This document shows, in pieces, positions 49,547-56,894 of a DNA stretch of 64,000 nucleotides. This DNA is from CAWHMS01 sp963830495 (lineage in GTDB: Bacteria > Actinomycetota > Actinomycetes > Propionibacteriales > Nocardioidaceae). The number at the start of each line of letters is the position of its first letter. Within the stretch, counting starts at the first letter, position 1. Made by a program: the position numbers and the translations under genes. The stretch spans positions 186,001-250,000 of the forward strand of contig CAWHMS010000001.1 in the NCBI GenBank assembly GCA_963830495.1. The letters run 5' to 3'. The notes under the pieces were generated by a model, which was not told where the DNA came from, made no database searches, and saw nothing but the letters and a program-made list of their open reading frames with translations.

Positions 49547-50776
49547 GTGAGCAGACCTCTGGCGGCAGTCGCCGCGACGGCCGCGCTGGCCACTCTGACC
49601 CTGGCCGCGTGTACGTCGGACTCCGACGAGCCGGCCGCAGCCGACCCGTCGACCACCAGCCCGGCCACGGAGCAACCTCCCGAGCCCGATACCTGGGTGG
49701 TCACTCTCGGCGACAGCTACATCGCCGGCGAGGGCGCCAGGTTCGCGGGCAGCACGGCGTCGGCCAACCGTGACTCGGTCGACGCGCTGGGTCCGGACGC
49801 GTACGCCGACGGCGACCTGGGGGAGGCCGAGCCGGGCTGTCACCGAGCCGAGGTGTGGCCGGGGCTGATCGACCAGGAGGGTGTGGGCTCGAAGAACCTC
49901 GCCTGCTCGGGGGCGCGAACCGACTCCTTCAGAGCGGGGAGCAACTTCAAGCCCGGCGTGGACTTCTACCGTGGCAACCGCGGCGATGTGGGCCAGCTGG
50001 TGGCCCTGCAACAGTTCGCCGGCAACCACGAGGTGACCGACGTCCTGGTGTCCGTGGGTGGCAACGACGTCGGCTTCGGAGACATCGTAGCCGCGTGTGT
50101 CGGAGCCTTCCTGGCGCCCGCGGGAGTGGGAACGCCCTGCCGTGACAGCCCCGACCTCGCGGCCAGGTTGACCCCGGCCGCGCTGAACCGCGTTGCCGAC
50201 GACGTCGCCACGTCCCTGCGCGGCGTCGAGAAGGCGATGACTGCGGCCGGCTACCAGCCGGCCGACTACGTGGTGACCGTGGCGACGTACCCCTCACCGC
50301 TGCCCCCGGCCGCGGACATCCGCTACACCGAGCAGGAGCGCCGCAACGAGCAGGGCGGCTGCCCCTTCTTCGACGTCGACGCCGACTGGGCCAACGACGT
50401 GGTGCTGCGCGCCATCAACGACACGGTCGTGCAAGGGGTCGAGCAGAGCGGGCTGAGCAATGTCGGCGTGCTCGATCTGTCCCGCGTGCTGGTGGGGCAT
50501 CGACTGTGCGAGCGCGGAGTCTCCCAGCTCAATGAGGCGGACCTCAGGGCGTGGGACGCGGCCGGCGCGTCGGCGCAGGTCGAGTGGGTCAACGGACTGA
50601 CTCCGGACTTCTCCTATGCGCAGGAGGCTCTGCACCCCGGCTACTGGGGCACCCAGGCCATGCGCGCGTGCTATGTGGCGGCCACCGAGGCAGATGCCCC
50701 GGCAGGCGGCCAGTGCGTGGTCACCGACGACTCCACCAGCGCCGAGGAGCTACCCCAGGTCCGCTTCGTCGGCTAG
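49547..50776 (+). CDS. SGNH/GDSL hydrolase lipoprotein
   Basis: A 409-residue predicted lipoprotein esterase/lipase. The signal peptide ends in LTLAAC with the lipobox Cys near 22, followed by a Ser/Thr/Pro linker. The SGNH blocks are TLGDSYIAGEG (catalytic Ser, about residue 56), an SGAR segment after NLAC, VSVGGNDVGFGD (oxyanion Asn), and SYAQEALHPGYWGTQ carrying the catalytic His. Paired cysteines suggest disulphides. The start is GTG. Its stop overlaps the stop of the convergent decarboxylase-like gene by 4 bp, placing it at the edge of the GMC operon. Confidence 0.85.
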   Translation: MSRPLAAVAATAALATLTLAACTSDSDEPAAADPSTTSPATEQPPEPDTWVVTLGDSYIAGEGARFAGSTASANRDSVDALGPDAYADGDLGEAEPGCHRAEVWPGLIDQEGVGSKNLACSGARTDSFRAGSNFKPGVDFYRGNRGDVGQLVALQQFAGNHEVTDVLVSVGGNDVGFGDIVAACVGAFLAPAGVGTPCRDSPDLAARLTPAALNRVADDVATSLRGVEKAMTAAGYQPADYVVTVATYPSPLPPAADIRYTEQERRNEQGGCPFFDVDADWANDVVLRAINDTVVQGVEQSGLSNVGVLDLSRVLVGHRLCERGVSQLNEADLRAWDAAGASAQVEWVNGLTPDFSYAQEALHPGYWGTQAMRACYVAATEADAPAGGQCVVTDDSTSAEELPQVRFVG

Positions 50777-51660
50777 GGCGTCGGCTGGTGCTGCGCCTCG
50801 TCCCGGTCCGGGGGTTCCAGCCACTGCTCGCTCAGGGTGAGGTCCGTGAGGTCCGACAGACCCCGCTCGGGCTGCCCTGTCGGGGTGGCGGTCGTCAGAT
50901 ACCACGACTCGACGTGGTCGTCGAGTACCCCGTCGAGCATCGGCATGAAACCCGAGAAGACCGCACGGGGCTCGACGTCGAGCTCCTTCAGCCGCTCGGC
51001 GCGCGGATGGTCGCCCAGCGTGAGGCGAGCAGCCGACGGACGCACGTGGAAGCCCATCCGTCCGCCGGCATACGTGTAGGACTTGGTCATCTGCCCCCGG
51101 AAGTCCGCGCCCCACCCGACTCCGGAGACGCGGGCAGGGAACCAGGTGTTGCGGGGTCGCGGGATGTCGATCCGCGCGACCAGCTTGCCGTCAAGGTCGT
51201 ACTGGCTGGTCACGACGTCCGACGAGACCACGAAGTCCAGGTTGGCCTGCCGCTTCGGCATTCCCCAGATCCCGAGGCCACCCTTGACGGAGATCTCCGA
51301 GCTGACCGGAAGGTCGTAGATGTAGACGCCGGTCTCGTGCCGCGACCGGAACAGCAGGGGGCGCAGCGCGCCCGTGGGAGAGGGGCCGCGGGTGGCGAGG
51401 ATGCCGAGACAGAACTCGACGTACCGGCCGATCGTCGTGTCCAGATAGTTGACGACGGCCACCACCAGCAGCCCGCGTCCGCGGAACGACCAGGCGTGCA
51501 GCTCGTCCCCGGGGATCAGCTGCTCCGCCTTGGTCGCATCGATCGGGAACGCGGCGAAGAGCGCGGGGCTCCGCTGGGTCCGGATGGGCATCTGGAAGGG
51601 GATGCCGTCGACGTTCGCAAAGCGTCCCTCGAGCCATTTGATCCGTGCTGGATAGCGCAT
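50773..51660 (-). CDS. Acetoacetate decarboxylase-family protein
   Basis: A 295-residue ADC-fold protein. Lys136 in GGLGIWGMPKRQAN is in the position of the Schiff-base lysine of acetoacetate decarboxylase (GxPK). RPLLFRSRHETGVYIYDLPV and NYLDTTIGRYVEFCLGIL are family blocks. Members without proven decarboxylase activity include hydratases and aldolases acting on ketoacids, so the reaction is open. It is the last gene of the six-gene reverse-strand operon, 15 bp after the hydrolase gene. Confidence 0.8.
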   Translation of the reverse strand: MRYPARIKWLEGRFANVDGIPFQMPIRTQRSPALFAAFPIDATKAEQLIPGDELHAWSFRGRGLLVVAVVNYLDTTIGRYVEFCLGILATRGPSPTGALRPLLFRSRHETGVYIYDLPVSSEISVKGGLGIWGMPKRQANLDFVVSSDVVTSQYDLDGKLVARIDIPRPRNTWFPARVSGVGWGADFRGQMTKSYTYAGGRMGFHVRPSAARLTLGDHPRAERLKELDVEPRAVFSGFMPMLDGVLDDHVESWYLTTATPTGQPERGLSDLTDLTLSEQWLEPPDRDEAQHQPTP

Positions 51661-51675
51661 GGTTGTCTCCTCCGC

Positions 51676-52713
51676 CTAGGCCTCGAGCTCGCACAGCATC
51701 GTCGGGAAGACGTCGTCGGCCGCCCGCTCTCCCATGAACATGTCCAGATGGCTGTAGTCACCCAGGACGTGCAGCCCGTGCCGTCCGGGGCTCTGCGCGT
51801 CCAGCCACCGGTAGGTCGCCTCCTGGCTCCGCGGCAGGAAGCACTGGTTCTTGCTACCGGTGAAGAGCACGAAGCGAGCATCGGTCTGCACCGGCTGCGC
51901 GGTGTAGTCGGCGGGCAGCTCCGGGAATGCTTCGTACGACACCAGCCGCCCCTTGCGGATGCAGCGGGCCATCTGCCGGAAGAAGCTCACCGGCACCTTG
52001 CCGAACTCCCTGGGGATGAACTGGTCGTGGGTAACGTCGTTGAGGTTCTCGTGCCGCCACAGCGCGGGGAAGCCGGAGCCGTAGGTGAAGCTGACCAGCT
52101 TGCAGGCGGTGTTGCGGCACTCGTGGTGCGTTGCCCGTACCGCGAGCGTCAGCGCGCGCGCCCAGCCGTCCGCCGGGTGGTCGGCGGCACCGGGGTCGAG
52201 GTAGTCCATGACCCGGCCCACCACCGGAGTCGCGAACCGGGCCTTGAGCCGCGACCACCACGGCACCACCGGGTGAAACGAGACAGCGTTGCTGATGATG
52301 GTCGACACCTCGGGCACCAGGCCCGCTGCGGCGGACATCGCAAACGAGGTGGAGCCCTGGCAATGGATGATCGCCTTGGCCGTCGTGGCGCCGGTGTCGG
52401 CCAGCACGGCCTGCACAGCTGGCGGATGGTCGTAGAGCGCTGCCTGGTCCAGGGTCCACTCGTTGGCCGGTACGTCGATGGACGCCCGCCAGTTCTCCAG
52501 CCAGACGTCATACCCCTCGTCCACAAGGGCATCGACGACGGTGCGCTGCACCGGCGCCCGGAAGATGTTCCCCCGCACCCCGGCGCCGTGCACCAGGATG
52601 ACCGGCTCCTTCCGGGTGGGCGGCGAGGCGCCGCGTACGTTGACGAGGTTCAACGCCATACCGTCTCCGGCGGTGAAGGGGACGATCCGATCGTGCAGCG
52701 TCGCTGAGGACAT
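51676..52713 (-). CDS. Alpha/beta hydrolase
   Basis: A 345-residue alpha/beta hydrolase with oxyanion motif LVHGAGVRGN (41-50), nucleophile Ser121 in HCQGSTSFAMS and catalytic His in LGDYSHLDMFMGE near 322. The layout and WLENWRASID resemble lipases and esterases that accompany or are fused to cholesterol-oxidase-like GMC proteins. There is no signal peptide, so it is cytoplasmic. It is 15 bp after the second GMC gene and 15 bp before the decarboxylase-like gene, evidence for one transcript. It probably hydrolyses an ester or lactone formed after oxidation; this is inference. Confidence 0.82.
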   Translation of the reverse strand: MSSATLHDRIVPFTAGDGMALNLVNVRGASPPTRKEPVILVHGAGVRGNIFRAPVQRTVVDALVDEGYDVWLENWRASIDVPANEWTLDQAALYDHPPAVQAVLADTGATTAKAIIHCQGSTSFAMSAAAGLVPEVSTIISNAVSFHPVVPWWSRLKARFATPVVGRVMDYLDPGAADHPADGWARALTLAVRATHHECRNTACKLVSFTYGSGFPALWRHENLNDVTHDQFIPREFGKVPVSFFRQMARCIRKGRLVSYEAFPELPADYTAQPVQTDARFVLFTGSKNQCFLPRSQEATYRWLDAQSPGRHGLHVLGDYSHLDMFMGERAADDVFPTMLCELEA

Positions 52714-52728
52714 CGGTTCGGTGGCCTT

Positions 52729-54327
52729 TCAGACTGTGGCCGGAGCCAGGAGTTCGGGTGGTGTCGTCGGGTGCAGCATCGCCGCAGCGGAGCGCTCGGC
52801 CAGCGCCGCGATCGTGAGCGAAGGATTCACGGCCAGCGCCGTCGGGATGATGGCGCCGTCGACCACGAACAAGCCGTCGTGGCCGTGCACGCGGCCGCGG
52901 TCGTCGACGACGCCGGAGTCGCCGTCCCCCATCGGGCAGCCGCCCAGCGGATGGGCGGTGAGGATCTTGCGCATCGGCCACCGGGACAGGAAGCTGGCTC
53001 GATGCCCGCCACCGGCGCCCTCGCTCAAGGTTCGTGCGGTCCGGTCGATCAGCCGGTAGAGGTCACGGTTCGCACGTGCGTTCCACGAGACGTCGAGCTC
53101 ACCGCGGCGGAGCCGGATGGTCCCGTCGGAGCTGTCGGTTCCCATGCCAAGGTACGGCAGCACGTGCGTCGTACGGCTGTGGCTCATCAGCGCCCCGAGG
53201 CGCACGTTGCCCGGTGCATGGCGACGTCCCGACGTGCGTCCGGCGTACTCGACCACCGCGTCACGGAGCTGCCGCAGCCGGGCGAACGGCGGTGGGACGG
53301 CACCCTCGAGGAACCACAGCAGGCTGTCAGGGATCCCGAGGTCCTGGACGGTCGCGACCAGGTCGCCCGACCTCGCCGTGACCTGGGCAGTGATCGGCGG
53401 CCCGTGCCCGGCACTGACCTCGGCCGGGACCCGATCGGCGTACGCGAGCAAGAACTCGCCGTTGAGGCTGAAGCGGGTGCCGAGAGCCCCGCTCAGCCGG
53501 GGCAGCGTCCGGAACTCGTCGCGGCAGCGCAACAACAGAGCGGTGGAGCCGAGCGAACCGGCCGCGACGACGACGTGCCGCGCCCGCATCGTGCCTGGTT
53601 CGGGCCGACCAGCAGGATCCGATGCGAGGACCCGGTAGCACACGTCGTACCCGCCGTCGGCGACGGGCGCGATCGAGTCCACCAGATGCAGCGGTCTGAC
53701 GTCGGCGCCGTCCCGCTCGGCCAGCGCGAGGTAGTTGCGGTCCAGGGTCCGCTTGGCGCCGTCGTTGCAGCCGAAGAGGCAGTTGCCGCAGTAGCTGCAC
53801 GGCGCCTCGCGGCCGACCCCGTCGAGCTGTCGCTCGGGTCCGGTGTAGACGGCGATCGGCACCAGCTCGGGGTCGAAGCCTGCTCGGCGTGCCGCAGTCA
53901 TGAACACCGAGGTGCGTTCGGGGAGCACGCGGCCGGCCGGAGGCACCAGTGGGGCCGACTCGAGCGTCTGGCGCGCGACGTCGTAGAAGGGGCCGAGCCC
54001 GTCCTCGCGGAAGCAGCCGGGCCAAACCGGGTTGTCGAAGACGGGCGCCGGGGCAGGGAGATTGACGTTGAAGTAGTGCAGTGAGCCACCACCGACGCCT
54101 GCTCCCTGGATCACGTCGAACCGGCGGAAGGCGAGGTACTCCAGGAACCCGCGCCCGTACTCCTCGTCCCAGAACGCATCCGCGACCTCGCCGACCGAGC
54201 GCGGGAACTCCGGTGCGGTCCACCGCCGCCCTCGCTCGAGCACGCACACCGAGCGCCCGGCGGCAGCGAGCCGAGAGGCGACCACGGCGCCTCCGAAGCC
54301 AGAGCCGATCACGACGTAGTCCAGCAA
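52729..54327 (-). CDS. GMC oxidoreductase, cholesterol-oxidase-like (second copy)
   Basis: A 532-residue FAD alcohol oxidoreductase. The dinucleotide motif VVIGSGFGGAVVASRL begins at residue 5, VLERGRRW closes the Rossmann unit, and AGVGGGSLHYFNVNL is the FAD-contact segment. CSYCGNCLFGC (Cys177, 180, 183, 187) precedes NDGAKRTLDRNYL. ILTAHPLGGCPMGD holds the catalytic His, and VDGAIIPTALAVNPSLTIAALAER ends the FAD domain. The start is TTG at 54327, because conserved sequence begins there and the upstream gene ends 14 bp before. The cysteine cluster is unusual enough to report separately. Confidence 0.87.
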   Translation of the reverse strand: MLDYVVIGSGFGGAVVASRLAAAGRSVCVLERGRRWTAPEFPRSVGEVADAFWDEEYGRGFLEYLAFRRFDVIQGAGVGGGSLHYFNVNLPAPAPVFDNPVWPGCFREDGLGPFYDVARQTLESAPLVPPAGRVLPERTSVFMTAARRAGFDPELVPIAVYTGPERQLDGVGREAPCSYCGNCLFGCNDGAKRTLDRNYLALAERDGADVRPLHLVDSIAPVADGGYDVCYRVLASDPAGRPEPGTMRARHVVVAAGSLGSTALLLRCRDEFRTLPRLSGALGTRFSLNGEFLLAYADRVPAEVSAGHGPPITAQVTARSGDLVATVQDLGIPDSLLWFLEGAVPPPFARLRQLRDAVVEYAGRTSGRRHAPGNVRLGALMSHSRTTHVLPYLGMGTDSSDGTIRLRRGELDVSWNARANRDLYRLIDRTARTLSEGAGGGHRASFLSRWPMRKILTAHPLGGCPMGDGDSGVVDDRGRVHGHDGLFVVDGAIIPTALAVNPSLTIAALAERSAAAMLHPTTPPELLAPATV

Positions 54328-54340
54328 GGTCGACTCCCGG

Positions 54341-56194
54341 TCAGTCCGGTGTTGGCAACGAGCTCGGGGACGGGTCGACCCGGATGGGTTCTTCGATGAG
54401 CTGGTACTCGATCGAGCCGCCAGCCGGCTGGATCGCCGACCCCGCCGTACCGGGCTGCTGGTTGCGCCACGCGCGGGCGACCGAGGGGACACCCAGCGGG
54501 TAGATGACCAGGTAACCCTCGCTGTCGACGTGGAGCCGCAGGAAGTTCTTGAAGTCGGGGATGGCCTGGGCCGCGTACAGCTCGTTGGTGTTGAGCCGCA
54601 CCAGGTCGGCGAGCACCAGATAGAGGGCCACGAGCGCCGCTGCCAGCAAACCGCCGACCACGAAGACGATGGGCAGCATCGACAGCAGCATCCACCCGGA
54701 GGAGAGCCCGGTGGTCAGGCTGGCCGCCAGCCAGGTGACGAACACGGCGAGTGCCAGGTGCAGCGCCCCGTGCACTGCACCGACGACCGGGCCACGGATG
54801 CTCCGGACCTTGCCGGTGAAGCCGATGGCGCCGAGGATCACGAGCACGGCCAGCACCGCGCCGCTGAAGCTGTCGAGGTACGACGCGGCCAGCCGACTTG
54901 GTCCGGCGTCGCCGACGGACGACGCCGTGGAGTCCATCTGTTCGCGCAGCGACAGCGTCTCCGGGCTCAACGCCCAGATCATGGCCAGGCACAACAAGGT
55001 CTGGATTCCACCCATCAGCAGGGTGAAGGTCGGCGTCGTCCACGGCAGTTTGAGTACGCCGAGACCAAGTGACCGTGACTTCGAAGGCTCGGGGAAGCTG
55101 GCCCTGCGCTGGTGCTGCTTGGGCGGTGTGCTCTTGCCGCGGGCCTCCGAGCGCTCGGGAGGTACGGACACGGTCGGCGGCAGGTGATGGGTGGGGGAGA
55201 GATAGGCGCCACCCCCACCAGCGGTCACCTTCTGTGCGCCGTCCGCGGCCTCATAGCGCACGTAGTGGTGCCGATCGCCGGTCAGGCAGACCCGTAGATG
55301 GGCGCCCTTGTTCTGGATCAGCTTGCGGTCGAGGAAGTCGATGGTCGCGTACGCCTCCTTGTCCTCGTCCTCGGCGGACACCCAGCTGGGCTTGGCGGAA
55401 CACAGGATGACCGCGTCGTCGCGCTCCAGGCCCTCGGCGGCTTTCCTGAAGTAGCGCAGCTGCGCGTCGTCGATGTAGGTGTCGAACTGGATGTCGACTC
55501 CCCACAGCCACCAGCGCCCGGGGAGGCAGACCGCGAAGTAGCTGCGGGACTGGCCGGTGAGCCAGTCGCCGAAGTCGCGGCCCTGGCAGAAGGTGCGCAT
55601 GTAGGCGGTCAGCCCGTCGTACCAGTCGTGATTGCCGGGCACGACCCGCAGATGCGTCTTGTCCGGGCTGTCCAGCACGGCCGGCATGGCAGCTCGGTAG
55701 GGGCCGATCAGCCGGTCCTCGTACGCCTGGATGTTGGCGCTCGGGTAGCACTGGTCGCCCCCCATGATCAGCAGCCGACCGTGAGGAAGGGAAAGCGCAG
55801 GCCCCTGCTCGGGTTGGACGGACAGTGCCGGCTGCGCCAGCAGGTGCGCAACCGTGTAGGTGGCGTCGAAGCCGTCGCCGGTGTCGGAGACGTAGTCGAA
55901 CCAGACCTCGTCGAACTTCGTGCGAAGGTCCAGAGGAGGATCTTCTGGAAGCGCAGCCATGATCTCGCGCTTGTCGTTGTACTGGCCGAGCAGTCCGCTG
56001 ATCACGACTTCTGCCGCGGAGTGGAGCAGCAGACCAGGGCTGAGCCACCTGGTGGGCTTCTCCCGCTTGAACGTCAGCGCGGGGTCGCCGTCGCTCGATA
56101 CCTGCGCAGCAGGCGGCGTGACGGCGGGGCTGGGCGGCTGCACAGTGGGTGGCGTCGGTTCGGCCGTCGGGTCCTCGTGCTGCTGGATGCCCAT
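54341..56194 (-). CDS. Metallophosphoesterase with C-terminal membrane domain
   Basis: A 617-residue protein. Calcineurin-like phosphoesterase motifs are DTGDGFD near 106, LIMGGDQCYPS, VPGNHDWYDG and LTGDRHHYVRYE, so the dinuclear metal site looks complete in the first about 350 residues. A Lys/Ser/Pro-rich linker follows, then four hydrophobic helices (about 380-560) and a short C-terminal domain. The N-terminus has a Pro-rich tail and no signal peptide. ATG 56194 is preceded by AAGGGGA. Its place inside a GMC operon is unexpected; the substrate may be a phosphorylated lipid or nucleotide, which I cannot determine. Confidence 0.8.
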   Translation of the reverse strand: MGIQQHEDPTAEPTPPTVQPPSPAVTPPAAQVSSDGDPALTFKREKPTRWLSPGLLLHSAAEVVISGLLGQYNDKREIMAALPEDPPLDLRTKFDEVWFDYVSDTGDGFDATYTVAHLLAQPALSVQPEQGPALSLPHGRLLIMGGDQCYPSANIQAYEDRLIGPYRAAMPAVLDSPDKTHLRVVPGNHDWYDGLTAYMRTFCQGRDFGDWLTGQSRSYFAVCLPGRWWLWGVDIQFDTYIDDAQLRYFRKAAEGLERDDAVILCSAKPSWVSAEDEDKEAYATIDFLDRKLIQNKGAHLRVCLTGDRHHYVRYEAADGAQKVTAGGGGAYLSPTHHLPPTVSVPPERSEARGKSTPPKQHQRRASFPEPSKSRSLGLGVLKLPWTTPTFTLLMGGIQTLLCLAMIWALSPETLSLREQMDSTASSVGDAGPSRLAASYLDSFSGAVLAVLVILGAIGFTGKVRSIRGPVVGAVHGALHLALAVFVTWLAASLTTGLSSGWMLLSMLPIVFVVGGLLAAALVALYLVLADLVRLNTNELYAAQAIPDFKNFLRLHVDSEGYLVIYPLGVPSVARAWRNQQPGTAGSAIQPAGGSIEYQLIEEPIRVDPSPSSLPTPD

Positions 56195-56246
56195 TGCGGG
56201 TTCCCCTTGTCTCACTCGTCGAGCGGCTGCTCGGCGCGGTCGTGCG

Positions 56247-56894
56247 TCAGCTCCGGCGCGAACGGCCGAGCCTTGGACCGTAGATGTGCCACAGCTGTCC
56301 GATGAAGAAGGAGCCGAACGTGCCAAGCCCTGATACGCGCCCGCGCCACGTCGGTGCATAGGCCCGGAACGTCGTCAGCTGGCGGCCGAACGCCAGCGCC
56401 GTGATGCGCAGCACGCCGGCCCCGGTGACGACCGCGTCCGCGTCTGCCTCGCGCTCGACGTGTCCGACGAGCAGCCGCGTGTACAGCGTGGTCGTGTCCG
56501 GCCAGACGTCCAGCCCGCGGTCGTCGCGGATCTCCTTGTGACCGACCAAGGTGAGCTCGTTGCCCACCCCGTCGGCGAACTGCAATCGGTAGAGCATCGT
56601 CCGGGTGTCGGGGGAGTCGGCGACGAACAGGTTGAAGTCGCCGCGGGTCACCGGCAGCCGGCCACCCAGCTCCTCGCAGTCGACCCACCCCGTAGCCACC
56701 TCGGCATGGGCCGGGTCTGCGACGAAGCGGTGTACGTCGTCGGTCGTGATCGTCAGCCGGAAGGTCAAGGCTGTTCCTGCGGCTTTACCCTGCTCGTGGC
56801 CGCGCGCCGGATCCGACTCGCCGAGGGTGACATAGCCGGTCATGGTCTCGGTGAAGCTCACACCGATCGGCTCGGCGGATGTGCCTGCGGTCAC
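56247..56894 (-). CDS. SFTETM-motif beta-rich protein of the GMC operon
   Basis: A 215-residue protein without signal peptide or helices. It opens GVSFTETMTGYVTLGESDP and is rich in alternating strands (LTFRLTITTDDVHRFV, TMLYRLQFADGVGNELTLVG), with a positively charged C-terminus. From memory this FTETM-type domain is seen in large fusion proteins with GMC oxidoreductase and hydrolase domains; here it is stand-alone between such genes. No catalytic residues are evident. The start overlaps the first GMC gene's stop as ATGA, so it is probably made with that enzyme and may be a subunit or substrate-binding part. Confidence 0.6.
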   Translation of the reverse strand: MTAGTSAEPIGVSFTETMTGYVTLGESDPARGHEQGKAAGTALTFRLTITTDDVHRFVADPAHAEVATGWVDCEELGGRLPVTRGDFNLFVADSPDTRTMLYRLQFADGVGNELTLVGHKEIRDDRGLDVWPDTTTLYTRLLVGHVEREADADAVVTGAGVLRITALAFGRQLTTFRAYAPTWRGRVSGLGTFGSFFIGQLWHIYGPRLGRSRRS

